Assembly: GCA_016718265.1 (NCBI GenBank)
Contig: JADKDZ010000014.1
Span: 57,370-121,369 of the forward strand
Source of the DNA: Uliginosibacterium sp.
Lineage (GTDB): Bacteria > Pseudomonadota > Gammaproteobacteria > Burkholderiales > Rhodocyclaceae
Length of the DNA stretch: 64,000 nucleotides
Reading direction: 5' to 3'
Part shown: piece by piece, positions 48,311 through 56,827 of the stretch
How positions within the stretch are numbered: position 1 is the stretch's first letter
Layout of the letters: the number at the start of each line of letters is the position of its first letter
Translations under genes and position numbers: made by a program
Notes under the pieces: generated by a model
Told to the model about the DNA's origin: nothing
What the model saw: only the letters and a program-made list of their open reading frames with translations
Database searches by the model: none

Positions 48311-49717
48311 TCAGGCCGCGAGCGTGCGCTTGAGAAAGCGCTCCAGGCGCAAGTCCGACGCGTAGGCAACATTCAGCCGGATGCAGGGCGAAGCTTGGTT
48401 CTGCGGCCGAAACAGCGACCCCGGCGTGAGGAAGATGTTTTCTGCTGCCGCTTGCGCGGCAAACTCGGCGGAGTCCTCCATCCCGGGCAGGCGCACCCAC
48501 ATGAACATCCCTCCTGTGGGTGGAGTGAACGGCTGCAGACCAAGCCGCTCAAGCATTCTGACGCTGCGCACCGAGGCCTCTGCGAGCCGTGTGCGAGTGC
48601 GCTCAAGGTGTTTGCGGTAGTGCCCCTCAGTCAGCATGCGATACGCCAGCTCTTCTCCCGCCGAAGGCGTGGCGAGCATGCTGAGAACCTTGATGTCGGT
48701 CAGCGCTTCAATGATCTCCAGACTCGCGGCCACATACCCGACCCGCAGATTGCCGGATAGCGTCTTCGAGAAGCTGCTGATGTAGATGACCCGCTTGAGC
48801 TGATCAAGCGTCGCCAGCCGTGTGGCCGCCCCGGCATGGAAGTCACTATAAGTGTCGTCCTCCACAATGCGGAAGTCATGCCGCTCGGCACATTGCAAAA
48901 TGCGGAACGCCGTCGCCGGGGTGAGGCTCGCCCCCGTGGGATTGTGCAGGAGAGACTGGGTGAAATACACCTTGGGCTTGTGTGCCGCGGCCAGGCGCTC
49001 CAGCTCGTTTGCGTCCGGACCGTCGGTGGTCCAGGGAATGCCGATCAGCTTCACACCATGCAGACGCAAGTTGCCAAACAGGGTGAAGTAGCCCGGATCA
49101 TCCACGAAGACCACGTCATCGCGTCGCAACAGATGTCGCGCGACCAGATCCAGCGCCTGGGTCGCCCCCAGGGTCAGCAGGATCTGCGCGCTTTGAGCAC
49201 CAATCCCGGCCTCTCCGAGGCGATAGGGCAGATATTGACGCAGCGGCTCAAAGCCCTGCGGTGGTCCGTACTCGGTAAGCTGCAAGGCGTCGTTGCGGAG
49301 CATCGAACGCAGCTGGCGGCATAATTCCGCCTGCTCCATCCAGCTCGGCGGCAGCCAGCCGGCAGAGGCACGCAACTTGTCCGGTCCTGCGGTAAGGGCG
49401 CTGCGCATCAGCCAGGCGGTATCGATCGCCTTGCTTATCTCCGGCACCGCTTCCGCCCGAATGCCCAGTTCGGACTTTCGTGGTGCCACATAGAAGCCTG
49501 CGCCACGACGCGACAGGAGAAACCCCCTGGCGACCAATCGATCATAAGCTTCCACCACGGTGAAGCGGCTGATGCCGTGCGCCTCCGCCAGTTTTCGGAT
49601 CGGGGGCAGACGTGCGCCAGGACGCAAGACATGATCGTCGATCTGTGCACTCACCCCTGCCACGATCTGATCGACAAGAGGCATCCCGTTCTGTGGAGAA
49701 AGACTGAGCTGGAGCAT
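48311..49717 (-). CDS. MocR-type regulator (GntR HTH fused to aminotransferase)
   Basis: The protein has 468 residues from the ATG at 49715-49717. The GntR winged helix lies at about 10-75 (PLVDQIVAGVSAQIDDHVLRPGARLPPIRKLAEAHGISRFTVVEAYDRLVARGFL). A fold-type I aminotransferase domain follows, with the PLP lysine in ISSFSKTLSGNLRVGYV. MocR proteins sense amino-group ligands through PLP and regulate a divergent gene, here a LysE-type exporter. A dyad in the shared intergenic region is a likely operator. A GTG-like upstream extension is not needed. Confidence 0.9.
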   Translation of the reverse strand: MLQLSLSPQNGMPLVDQIVAGVSAQIDDHVLRPGARLPPIRKLAEAHGISRFTVVEAYDRLVARGFLLSRRGAGFYVAPRKSELGIRAEAVPEISKAIDTAWLMRSALTAGPDKLRASAGWLPPSWMEQAELCRQLRSMLRNDALQLTEYGPPQGFEPLRQYLPYRLGEAGIGAQSAQILLTLGATQALDLVARHLLRRDDVVFVDDPGYFTLFGNLRLHGVKLIGIPWTTDGPDANELERLAAAHKPKVYFTQSLLHNPTGASLTPATAFRILQCAERHDFRIVEDDTYSDFHAGAATRLATLDQLKRVIYISSFSKTLSGNLRVGYVAASLEIIEALTDIKVLSMLATPSAGEELAYRMLTEGHYRKHLERTRTRLAEASVRSVRMLERLGLQPFTPPTGGMFMWVRLPGMEDSAEFAAQAAAENIFLTPGSLFRPQNQASPCIRLNVAYASDLRLERFLKRTLAA

Positions 49718-49735
49718 AAAGACCTCGTTACCCGC

Positions 49736-49758
49736 ACTGGCACGGTTGAAGTGCCAGT
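49736..49758. promoter_or_regulatory. Dyad operator between mocR-type gene and lysE-type gene
   Basis: ACTGGCAC (49736-49743) and GTGCCAGT (49751-49758) form a perfect inverted repeat with a 7-base spacer. It lies 19 bases upstream of the regulator ATG and 101 bases upstream of the exporter. ACTGG/CCAGT boxes are typical of MocR sites. Confidence 0.6.
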
Positions 49759-49858
49759 ACAAAACCGGAATCTGACGGGCTGATTGTATCGGGTGTAGTC
49801 ACAAATTGTCAGATATTGTCTTGTCACGCTCGACAAAGCGGCAACACGGAGCAAGGCA

Positions 49859-50473
49859 ATGAGCACCCATGCACTTCTGGCTTTCCTGATATTCGCGGTG
49901 ACAACCTCCATCACACCCGGTCCAAACAATATTCTGCTGATGAGCTCCGGCGTCAATCACGGTTTCCGCGCCACCTTGCCGCACATGCTTGGCGTGGCAG
50001 CCGGCTTCGCTGTCTTGTTGCTTGCCACCGGATGGGGCCTGACCGCGCTCTTCGCCAAGATGCCCTGGATCCATGGCGTCATGAAGTGGCTAGGCGTCGC
50101 TTACTTTCTTTACTTGGCCTGGCGGCTGGCCACCGCGCCGATCATCACGATGCACGTCTCCAGCCTGGTGGGCCGGCACCCCCCTGCCTGGCGCTTCGGA
50201 GACGGATTTGCGTTCCAGTTCATCAATCCGAAAGGCTGGCTGATGGCAGCAGGCGCATTCAGCAGCTATCTACCCACCGGAAATCCTGCGCTGACGACAG
50301 CTGCCGCGCTGGGGTTCGCGCTCATTGCCATGCCATGCTTTGCGCTCTGGGTCTCCTTCGGCAGCGGGCTGCGGCAGTTTCTGGAGCGGGGACAGCGCCG
50401 GCGCGTCTTTAATGTTGCGATGGCAGGCGTACTGCTTGCCTCGCTGGCTCCGCTGCTACTGCTGCCGGATTGA
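49859..50473 (+). CDS. LysE/RhtB-family amino-acid exporter
   Basis: A 204-residue, six-helix membrane protein with the family signature SITPGPNNILLMSSGVNHGFRATLPHMLGV at the start and FQFINPKGWLMAAGAF at mid-protein. It exports amino acids or related solutes. It is divergent from the MocR-type regulator and probably its target. Confidence 0.9.
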   Translation: MSTHALLAFLIFAVTTSITPGPNNILLMSSGVNHGFRATLPHMLGVAAGFAVLLLATGWGLTALFAKMPWIHGVMKWLGVAYFLYLAWRLATAPIITMHVSSLVGRHPPAWRFGDGFAFQFINPKGWLMAAGAFSSYLPTGNPALTTAAALGFALIAMPCFALWVSFGSGLRQFLERGQRRRVFNVAMAGVLLASLAPLLLLPD

Positions 50474-50647
50474 ACAGGCTCTCCGCGCACAACTATGTTT
50501 AATGTTTAGCGCCGATCAATTTCCGCAGAAATCATGGCGAGAATGCGCGTCTACCCGCCTAGCCCTGCGCCTGCGCGAGCGCTAAGCTGGCGAGAAATTC
50601 CCTCTGAAACACCGGCACGTGCCGGCTGAACGTCTGTTGACTCCCCC

Positions 50648-51343
50648 ATGTCTTTCCGTGATTTTGTGCATGAAGCGGGCCAAGCCGCCCGTGTGAATCT
50701 GGTGCCCGGCCTGATCCTGCAAGCGGTCGCCATAAGTTTGCTGGCAGCATATTACCTGATCCCTGCGGTGCGCCCGGGGTTCGACTGGTTTGCCCACTTG
50801 AAGCAGGATTGGGGCTACGGCTACTCCGCGCTGGCCACCGCCATCAGCGGGGGCATCGTGCCCTTTCTCTATCTTTGGCTGCGCGGCAGCATCAAGCACG
50901 GGGTAGGCAAGGCGCTTCTGTTCTACATTGTGTTCTGGGCGCTCATGGGCATGCAGGTCGATGTCCTGTACCGGTTTCAGGGCGAACTGTTTGGCCAGGG
51001 CAACGAGCTTGCCGTTCTGATCCCGAAAGTGCTGGTCGACCAAGGCTTGTTTACCCCGCTATGGTCGATCCCTCTCACCACACTCTGCTATCTCTGGAAG
51101 AACCTCGATTTCAACTTTGCCGCCCTGCGCGGCAAGATTGATCGCAAGCTCTTTCTTCATGACATCCCGGGCATGATCGTCCCGGCCTGGATGGTCTGGC
51201 TGCCGGCGGTAACGGTCATCTACTGTCTGCCAGGCAGCCTTCAGATTCCGATGTTCAATCTGGTGCTGTGCTTCTGGTCACTGCTGGCCGAAGTCGTGAA
51301 CGCGCGGCAGAACCGCAAGCAGGCGTCACACGCTGACAGGTGA
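50648..51343 (+). CDS. Uncharacterised membrane protein
   Basis: The 231-residue protein has five or six hydrophobic segments (about 18-40, 58-80, 88-110, 130-150, 175-195 and 200-220). The final part (LPAVTVIYCLPGSLQIPMFN, then LVLCFWSLLAEVV) vaguely resembles the Mpv17/PMP22 end motif, but I would not assign that family. No neighbour hints at a role; it stands alone between the LysE gene and the convergent YggL gene. Confidence 0.65.
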   Translation: MSFRDFVHEAGQAARVNLVPGLILQAVAISLLAAYYLIPAVRPGFDWFAHLKQDWGYGYSALATAISGGIVPFLYLWLRGSIKHGVGKALLFYIVFWALMGMQVDVLYRFQGELFGQGNELAVLIPKVLVDQGLFTPLWSIPLTTLCYLWKNLDFNFAALRGKIDRKLFLHDIPGMIVPAWMVWLPAVTVIYCLPGSLQIPMFNLVLCFWSLLAEVVNARQNRKQASHADR

Positions 51344-51385
51344 ACGCCGCCAGCGCGCTCACCGTAACGTCTCAGGTGTGGCCAC

Positions 51386-51763
51386 TCAAAGGCCACCCTC
51401 GCCGTGCCAGGCATCCGTGAATTCACCCGCCGCGACGCTCAGCACCTCCGGCCGCGCCTCCAGCCAGGCCAGAACGGCTGCGCGATCCGCATCCGTGGGC
51501 GAGCCCCGGTTGGCCGCAAAGATCAACCCGTCCGTAGCCGCCAGCGGAAATCGGCCACCCAAGCCCGCCACGGCCAGGCCGCGGGCTTCAATAAACAGGA
51601 TCAACGGATCCCAAACCTGATAGTAAGCCCCGGCCTCCAGCGGCGTGCGAAACTGTACACGCAGCTCGAACAGCAGTTCCTGGAATTCCCCCAGGTAGAG
51701 TTTCTTGCGTTGGCGCGTATTCAAACGACGTACCCGATTGCGTGACACTTTAGTGGTCTCCAT
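51386..51763 (-). CDS. YggL-family 50S ribosome-associated protein
   Basis: The 125-residue protein begins with RRLNTRQRKKLYLGEFQELLFEL, close to the E. coli YggL start (RRLRKKMHIDEFQELGF), and ends with the VLAWLEARPEVLSVAAGEFTDAW segment, matching the YggL C-terminus (LFDVWWD). YggL has been reported to bind the 50S subunit. The length is slightly above E. coli YggL (108). Confidence 0.75.
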   Translation of the reverse strand: METTKVSRNRVRRLNTRQRKKLYLGEFQELLFELRVQFRTPLEAGAYYQVWDPLILFIEARGLAVAGLGGRFPLAATDGLIFAANRGSPTDADRAAVLAWLEARPEVLSVAAGEFTDAWHGEGGL

Positions 51764-51870
51764 CGCACAGCCCCTCCAAGAGCTTGATAAGAGCTTGCCC
51801 CGACGAGGCTTGCCCGCCGCGGATTCTACAGCTTCACCGCACTGAACCTGTCAGGGATCGTGATAACGCG

Positions 51871-53031
51871 TCAATCCCCGTTTTCGTCACGCGATTCCCC
51901 CGTGGACTCAACCAGACGCTTGAACTTGGACAAGGCAGACGCCACGGCCTGGTCAATGTTGTAGTACATGTAATCGGCCAGACGCCCCGCGAAAATGACG
52001 TCCGGACATGTATTCCTCGCCTCCGCGCAATACTGTGCGTAGTGCTGCCGGTTGGATTCCGTTGGAATGGGGTAATAGGGAATCGTCTCACCCGGAACAT
52101 GTGCCTGAGGGTACTCGTAAAGCAGCGTGGAGTGGTTCTCGACCTGCCCGGTCAAATGGGCCATCTCGGTGATACGCGTGTAGTCGTGTTCATTCGGGAA
52201 GTTGACGGTGCCCACGGATTGAACACGCGCCTGCGCCACCGTCGTGGCCTCGAACCGCAGGCTCCGGTAGGGTAAGGCCCCGTGCTTGCAGGCGAAGTAC
52301 TCGTCAATCGGTCCCGTATAGACAATGCGATTCGCATCAATCTGATCGCTCAGCGCGTGCCAGGAGCAGCCCAGACGCAGCGTGATCCCGGGCTGCGCCA
52401 GCATTCTGCGCATCATCTCGGTATAGCCGTCCAGGGGCAGGCCCTGATACGTATCCTGAAAGCAACGGTCGTCGCGCGAAATCACGATCGGCACACGCGC
52501 CGTCACAGAGGGCGCCAGTTCCTCTGGGCGGAGTTGCCACTGCTTCCACGTGTAGTTCTCGAACACTCGCTGGTAAACGTATTCGGCAAGCGCGCGAACG
52601 TCTTCATCGGCTGCGTCACGCATTTTCAGGACTGGCACCCGTGCACCGAACCCGTAAAGCGCAATCAGCTTGCCAACGAGCCGGGTGCCACGATCGCCCG
52701 GAAACAGTTGCTCGACAGAATTGAGATTGATGGGTAGCGGCACGAGCTTGCCATCAACGGCGGCGAGAATATGGTGCGTGTACGGGCGCCAGGAGGTGAA
52801 CTGCGAGAGGTAATCCCAGACTTCCGTGCTATTCGTGTGAAAGATGTGAGGGCCATACTTGTGTTCGAGAATGCCGAATTCGTTCACTTCGTCGTACAGG
52901 TTGCCGCCGATGTGGGGGCGTTGCTCGATGAGTAGCACCGATTCGCGGCGTTGCGACGCAATGCGTTCGGCGAAGCATGTTCCGGTAATGCCCGCGCCGA
53001 CCACTACCCAATCGTATTTCTCTCTGATCAT
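51871..53031 (-). CDS. glf: UDP-galactopyranose mutase
   Basis: The 386-residue flavoprotein interconverts UDP-galactopyranose and UDP-galactofuranose for surface glycans. The FAD-binding GAGITGTCFAERIA lies at residues 12-25, GGNLYDEVNE follows, and HIFHTNSTEVWDYLSQFTSWRPY carries the conserved substrate residues. The C-terminal EYPQAHVPGETIPYYPIPTES and FAGRLADYMYYNIDQAVASAL are intact. The start overlaps the stop of the FkbM fragment (ATGA). Confidence 0.93.
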   Translation of the reverse strand: MIREKYDWVVVGAGITGTCFAERIASQRRESVLLIEQRPHIGGNLYDEVNEFGILEHKYGPHIFHTNSTEVWDYLSQFTSWRPYTHHILAAVDGKLVPLPINLNSVEQLFPGDRGTRLVGKLIALYGFGARVPVLKMRDAADEDVRALAEYVYQRVFENYTWKQWQLRPEELAPSVTARVPIVISRDDRCFQDTYQGLPLDGYTEMMRRMLAQPGITLRLGCSWHALSDQIDANRIVYTGPIDEYFACKHGALPYRSLRFEATTVAQARVQSVGTVNFPNEHDYTRITEMAHLTGQVENHSTLLYEYPQAHVPGETIPYYPIPTESNRQHYAQYCAEARNTCPDVIFAGRLADYMYYNIDQAVASALSKFKRLVESTGESRDENGD

Positions 53032-53411
53032 GGCTTTGCACCCTCTTTCTCAGCTCTCTGCGCATAGAGCCAGCCCTGCCCGGGGTCTGCACGGTTGGGT
53101 TGTGACACCACGCGAAAGCCTGCCCGCTCCAGGCGGGTGCGCAAGTCGTGATGAGAGTGAGGCAACCCCGTCTCATGGTATTCCATACAGATTCTGTCGA
53201 TGCGCTGAAGTGTTGCATCGGAAGCTGTAAGCAGGATCGCGTACTCGCCTCCCTCACAATCCATCTTCAAGTAGTCGCAGTGCGCAATGTTCTCCCGTTC
53301 GAACAAGCCCTCAAGGCTCACCATGGGCACAGTCACTGCAGGCGTATTCCTGCCCGAAACAGCCGTACTGTTCATCACGGCGCCCCGCGAGGCCAGGTTG
53401 AGCATCGCCAC
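53028..53411 (-). pseudogene. FkbM-type methyltransferase, C-terminal fragment
   Basis: About 127 codons encode only the second half of an FkbM-family SAM methyltransferase: VPMVSLEGLFE, then CDYLKMDCEGGEYAILL and ICMEYHETG. The SAM-binding N-terminal half (VxDxGxxxG motif) is missing. In the same frame a TAG lies eight codons upstream of the GTG at 53411. No ribosome site is visible before the GTG or the ATG at 53405. It overlaps glf and may be a deletion remnant of a glycan-methylation gene. Confidence 0.65.
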
Positions 53412-53483
53412 GCCCGGATAGGTCGGCTAATCGGAGTCGTTGCAGCTGCACATCACGACGCACCCACCCGTGACCCCCGTGGC

Positions 53484-54494
53484 TCAGGGCTCGCCCAGCT
53501 CCCGCAGCAGGCGCATGCCCAGCAACGTGTAGCGCGTTTCCGGCGTATTCCAGTTCCGGAACCCCGCCCGTGCGTAGAAGGGCCAGGTGTGCCAGGAGCC
53601 CCCGCGGCGCACACGCACCGTGCCGCTGGCGGGGCCTTGTGGATCCTCAAGCGGCGAATTCGCGTAGTAGTCGTCGGCATGCCAGTCCGCCACCCACTCC
53701 CAGGCATTGCCATGCATATCGTAGAGGCCGAAGGCATTGGGGGCAAAGCTGGCCACCGGCGCCGTAAAGGGGTAACCATCATGACTCTTCAGCGCAAACG
53801 CCTGCCACTTCCGCCAGTTGACAGCCGCATCTGCGTCAAACACGTTGGCAAGCCTGGCGAGGGATTCCGGCGCATCGCCACTCGCAAAGCGGCTGCGGCT
53901 ACCCGCGCGGCAGGCATACTCCCACTCGGCCTCCGTCGGCAGGCGATAGCGAACACCCTCGGTCTTGCTCAGCCACGCTGCCAGGGCCAGCGCATCGGCA
54001 TAGGTGATGTTGACCACCGGGTGCTCGTCGGTTTGCGGAAACCCGGGGTTGCGCCAGGAATACTTCGGGTTGCGGCCTTCAAAGGCATCACCCCGCTCGG
54101 TGGTCGCCGGGTCGTAATCGGGGTTGTAGCCATACGCACCGGTGCCATCCCGATCGGATTCCGCCACATAGCCCGATGCCTCGATGAAGCGGCGGAACTG
54201 GCCAACGGTGACCTCCGTCTTGCCAAGGTAGAAGGGGTGCGTAATGCGAACGCGGTGCACCGGGGCTTCGTCATCCAGCTTGAGGAAGCGCGAACGCTCG
54301 TATTGCGGAAAGTCTGCCGCCAGCGCGTCGGGTGACTCATCACTCCCCATCATGAACTCACCCGCCGGCACCCAGACAAACGGCATACCCAGGCGATTAA
54401 CCAGGGCAGCGGGATCGGCCGCCTGCACACCTGATGCCCCGAACAGAACCCCACACAGCAGTATGAACACTCGCAACACTGGCTTCCCTTTCAT
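53484..54494 (-). CDS. Formylglycine-generating-enzyme-like (SUMF1/FGE-sulfatase) protein
   Basis: The protein has 336 residues with a signal peptide (LRVFILLCGVLFGASGVQA). FVWVPAGEFMMGSDE at the start, HRVRITHPFYLGKTEVTVGQFRRFIEASGY, YRLPTEAEWEYACRAGS and DMHGNAWEWVADWHADDY are the SUMF1 fold signatures. It lacks the paired active-site Cys of true formylglycine enzymes, so it more likely binds ligand or other proteins in the periplasm. The ATG at 54492-54494 is preferred over an upstream start. Confidence 0.83.
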   Translation of the reverse strand: MKGKPVLRVFILLCGVLFGASGVQAADPAALVNRLGMPFVWVPAGEFMMGSDESPDALAADFPQYERSRFLKLDDEAPVHRVRITHPFYLGKTEVTVGQFRRFIEASGYVAESDRDGTGAYGYNPDYDPATTERGDAFEGRNPKYSWRNPGFPQTDEHPVVNITYADALALAAWLSKTEGVRYRLPTEAEWEYACRAGSRSRFASGDAPESLARLANVFDADAAVNWRKWQAFALKSHDGYPFTAPVASFAPNAFGLYDMHGNAWEWVADWHADDYYANSPLEDPQGPASGTVRVRRGGSWHTWPFYARAGFRNWNTPETRYTLLGMRLLRELGEP

Positions 54495-54586
54495 CTGACT
54501 CGCATGCACACGGCACTCACACGTTTCCGCCGGACAAGGCTAACAGAATCACCGCCCTCCCCGCGTCGCATTGCCCACTGGAGTCG

Positions 54587-56179
54587 TCACGGTCCCTGTC
54601 GAATCGTGGCCCAGTCCAGCCCGAAGCGGGCGAAATACTTGCGCAAGCGATCGGCATCGTTGGCAGTTTTCTTCTCCTGCCGGGAGACGGCGAACAACAA
54701 ACGCCCGGCTTCCGACAGGCTGCTGGCTTGCGCGCAGACTGCGAGTACGGCGTTGAGCTGGAGGCGGTCGAAGCGGTCCAGCGCATCGGCCTGCGCCCCC
54801 AGTGCGCGCGCCGCTGCATCGGTCTCCGACCCGTGTCCCCAGCTTTGCTTGAGCCGGGCGATCTCCTCATCGACCAGCGCTTCGGTGATGCGTCCGGCAT
54901 CGGCGAGTGTCGCCATCCGGGTGAGCGACGCGCCGAGCTCGCGGAAATTGCCTCGCCAGTGCGCGTCGGCCGAGCCGGCAAAGGCCAGGTATCGGCGGCG
55001 GGCTTCCACGTTGAAGCGCACCTGCTGGCCGTGTTCGTGGGCAAAACGCTCCAGCTCGAATGCCAGGTTCGGCTCGATGTCTTCACGGCGCTGGGCCAGG
55101 CCGGGCAGCTCGAAGCTCCACAGATTGATCCGCGCATACAGGTCCTCGCGGAAGTGCCCCTCCGCAACCCACTGGCGCAGATCACGGTGCGTACCGGCAA
55201 TCAGCTGGAAATCGCTGGCGGCTTCCTTATCGCTGCCAAATGGAAAGAAGCGCTTCTCCTCGATGGCCTTGAGCAGCATCGCCTGTTCGTCCAGCCCCAG
55301 TTCGCCGATCTCGTCCAAGGAACAGCAGGCCACCATCGGCACCGCGCAGGAGACCGGGGCGTTCGCTCTGCGCCCCCGTGAACGCGCCCTTCACATGGCC
55401 GAACAGCGCCGACATCGCCGAATCGCCCCGCAGCGTAGCGCAATTGACCTCGACAAAACGCCCGCCAAGCTGTTGGCGCTGCCGCTTGAGCTCGTACACG
55501 CGCCGGGCGAGAAAGGACTTGCCGGCACCGGTCGGGCCGACGAAGAGCATCGGCGCCCGCGAGCGCCCGGCCACCTTCTCGATCTGCTCGATCATCCCGT
55601 TGAACGCTAGGTTACGCGTGGCGATGCCGGACTTCAGGAAGCTCACCGTATCGTCATGCTCGCGCTGGAAGCGCTGGGCGATCCGGTCATAGCGCGAAAG
55701 ATCCAGATCGATGATCGCGTAGCTGCCCACCGTGTTGGCAATCTCCTTCTTGCGTGGTGGCGAAGTCTGGATCAGGCGCGCCGGCAAGTAGCGCGCCTCC
55801 GCCAGCAAGAACCAGCAGATCTACGCCACGTGCGTACCCGTGGTGATGTGGATCAGGTAGTCCTCGTTCTCGATGTCGAAGGGATAGGCCCGTGCGAAAT
55901 CGTGCAGCAGCGTATAGACCTCCTCGAAATCCCAGGGGTCGCGCAGGCTGATCTCCACGCTCCGCACCTCCGTTTCGGGAGAAACCGCTGCGATATCACT
56001 GCGGATGCGCTCGGCCAGGCCCGCACTGCGCGCGTCATGCAGCAGCTCCAGGCGATGCACGAGCAGATCTTGCTGCTGGCAAAGGCCCACCGTGGGCCGC
56101 CATTTCTCCCAGCGCTGGCGCCCTTGCCGGCAAAGTCCAGCTGGGTACCGAGGAAGCCGATCGCGACGGTTTTCTTCAT
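54587..56179 (-). pseudogene. rtcR: rtcR, sigma-54 activator of RNA repair, broken
   Basis: RtcR senses RNA ends through an N-terminal CARF-type domain and activates sigma-54 promoters of rtcBA. From the ATG at 56177-56179 (MKKTVAIGFLGTQLDF) to 54587 there are 531 codons, equal to E. coli RtcR. The AAA+ parts are recognisable: LFVGPTGAGKSFLARRVYELKRQ, GAFTGAQSERPGLL and the GTHRDL segment. Breaks: a frame change near 56115, an in-frame TAG (55821-55823) where the family has Gln (THVA-Q-ICWF), and a one-base insertion near 55318 (LLFL-DEIGEL). It is divergent from the repair operon. Confidence 0.9.
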
Positions 56180-56316
56180 GGCCTAGATAAATTGATAAAT
56201 AACAGGATTGCAGTCTAGCAAATTCACACCGCGGTGATGGTGTCGGCCTGCACGCCAGAAAATAATCTTCAATCCATACAGTCACTTGGCGAGATTATCG
56301 ATAGGCGCGTCACGCC

Positions 56317-56333
56317 TGGCACGCTCCTCGCAA
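56317..56333 (+). promoter_or_regulatory. Sigma-54 promoter of the RNA-repair operon
   Basis: TGGCACG-N4-TCGCA has GG at 56318-56319 and GC at 56330-56331 with the required 10-base gap; only one base departs from the TTGCA consensus. Start of transcription would be near 56343. It lies between rtcR and the slipin gene and points rightward, as expected for an RtcR target. AT-rich GATAA repeats at 56186-56198 may be part of an upstream activator site (inference). Confidence 0.8.
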
Positions 56334-56456
56334 TACAGGCCGTGTTGCAAATCGACGCAATCGCCCACGAGCCGGGGTTAGATACCCCGCTGGTGCCGGA
56401 GAGCCGGATCTGATCTGTTGCTCGCCGGTATGCCGCCGCGAAGGTCTGTGACAAAT

Positions 56457-56505
56457 GGATGATCTTGTCGGTAGCGCGCCGGGTTCGATTCCCGGGTCAT
56501 CCCCA
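56457..56505 (+). ncRNA. tRNA-like module 1 (no anticodon arm)
   Basis: GGATGA (56457-56462) pairs with TCATCC (56497-56502). Inside lie a D-loop-like stretch (GTCGGTAGCGC) and a perfect T-arm: CCGGG, loop TTCGATT, CCCGG (56479-56495). The anticodon arm is missing. CCA follows at 56503-56505. It resembles the tRNA mimic half of bacterial Y RNAs (YrlA), which occur beside rtcBA in Salmonella. It lies on the sigma-54 transcript. Confidence 0.6.
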
Positions 56506-56578
56506 ACTGGATAGCTCAGCTTGGTAGAGCAGTCGGTCAATAACCGATCGGTCGCGGGTTCGACTCCCGCTCCAAACC
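56505..56578 (+). ncRNA. tRNA-like module 2 (degenerate tRNA)
   Basis: The order is that of a tRNA: TA, D-arm GCTC/GAGC (56514-56530) with loop containing TTGGTA, an anticodon stem GTCGG/CCGAT with loop TCAATAA, and T-arm GCGGG/CCCGC with loop TTCGACT. The acceptor stem has only 4 of 7 pairs, position 33 is C rather than T, no 3' CCA is encoded, and the triplet would be AAT. It is therefore unlikely to be a working tRNA. It follows module 1 directly and lies on the sigma-54 transcript. Confidence 0.6.
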
Positions 56579-56827
56579 CTCTGAAAAAGGGCTTTTTGAA
56601 TGCAGTACCCGCCGGTTGCGGTGCGCGTGAGCCACCGTCACCGATCCGATCCGGTCATCTGTCCGCATCGGTGGCAAGCTGGATGGCATCTCATCCGGGC
56701 TTCGTGGCGCAGGGGTTTCATCGCCTGCCATACCAACCCGAATGTCGTGTGATCTGTCTCCCCGCCCTTGTCGCCAGCCTGACCCCTCGGATCGGTGCTG
56801 ACCGGCATGACAACAAGGAAGAAGAAA
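56579..56827 (+). other. Rest of the operon leader, no gene
   Basis: CCCT-N7-AGGG followed by CTTTTT at about 56577-56597 is a weak terminator or attenuator right after module 2. From there to 56827 no open frame with coding character, promoter or RNA gene is seen on either strand. It is a leader before the slipin gene, whose ribosome site is GGAAG. Confidence 0.4.

Noticed and set aside
56505..56580. Genuine tRNA gene
   Set aside because: Three acceptor pairs fail, position 33 is C, and the triplet AAT with A34 is not expected for a bacterial isoleucine tRNA. Kept as a tRNA-like module.
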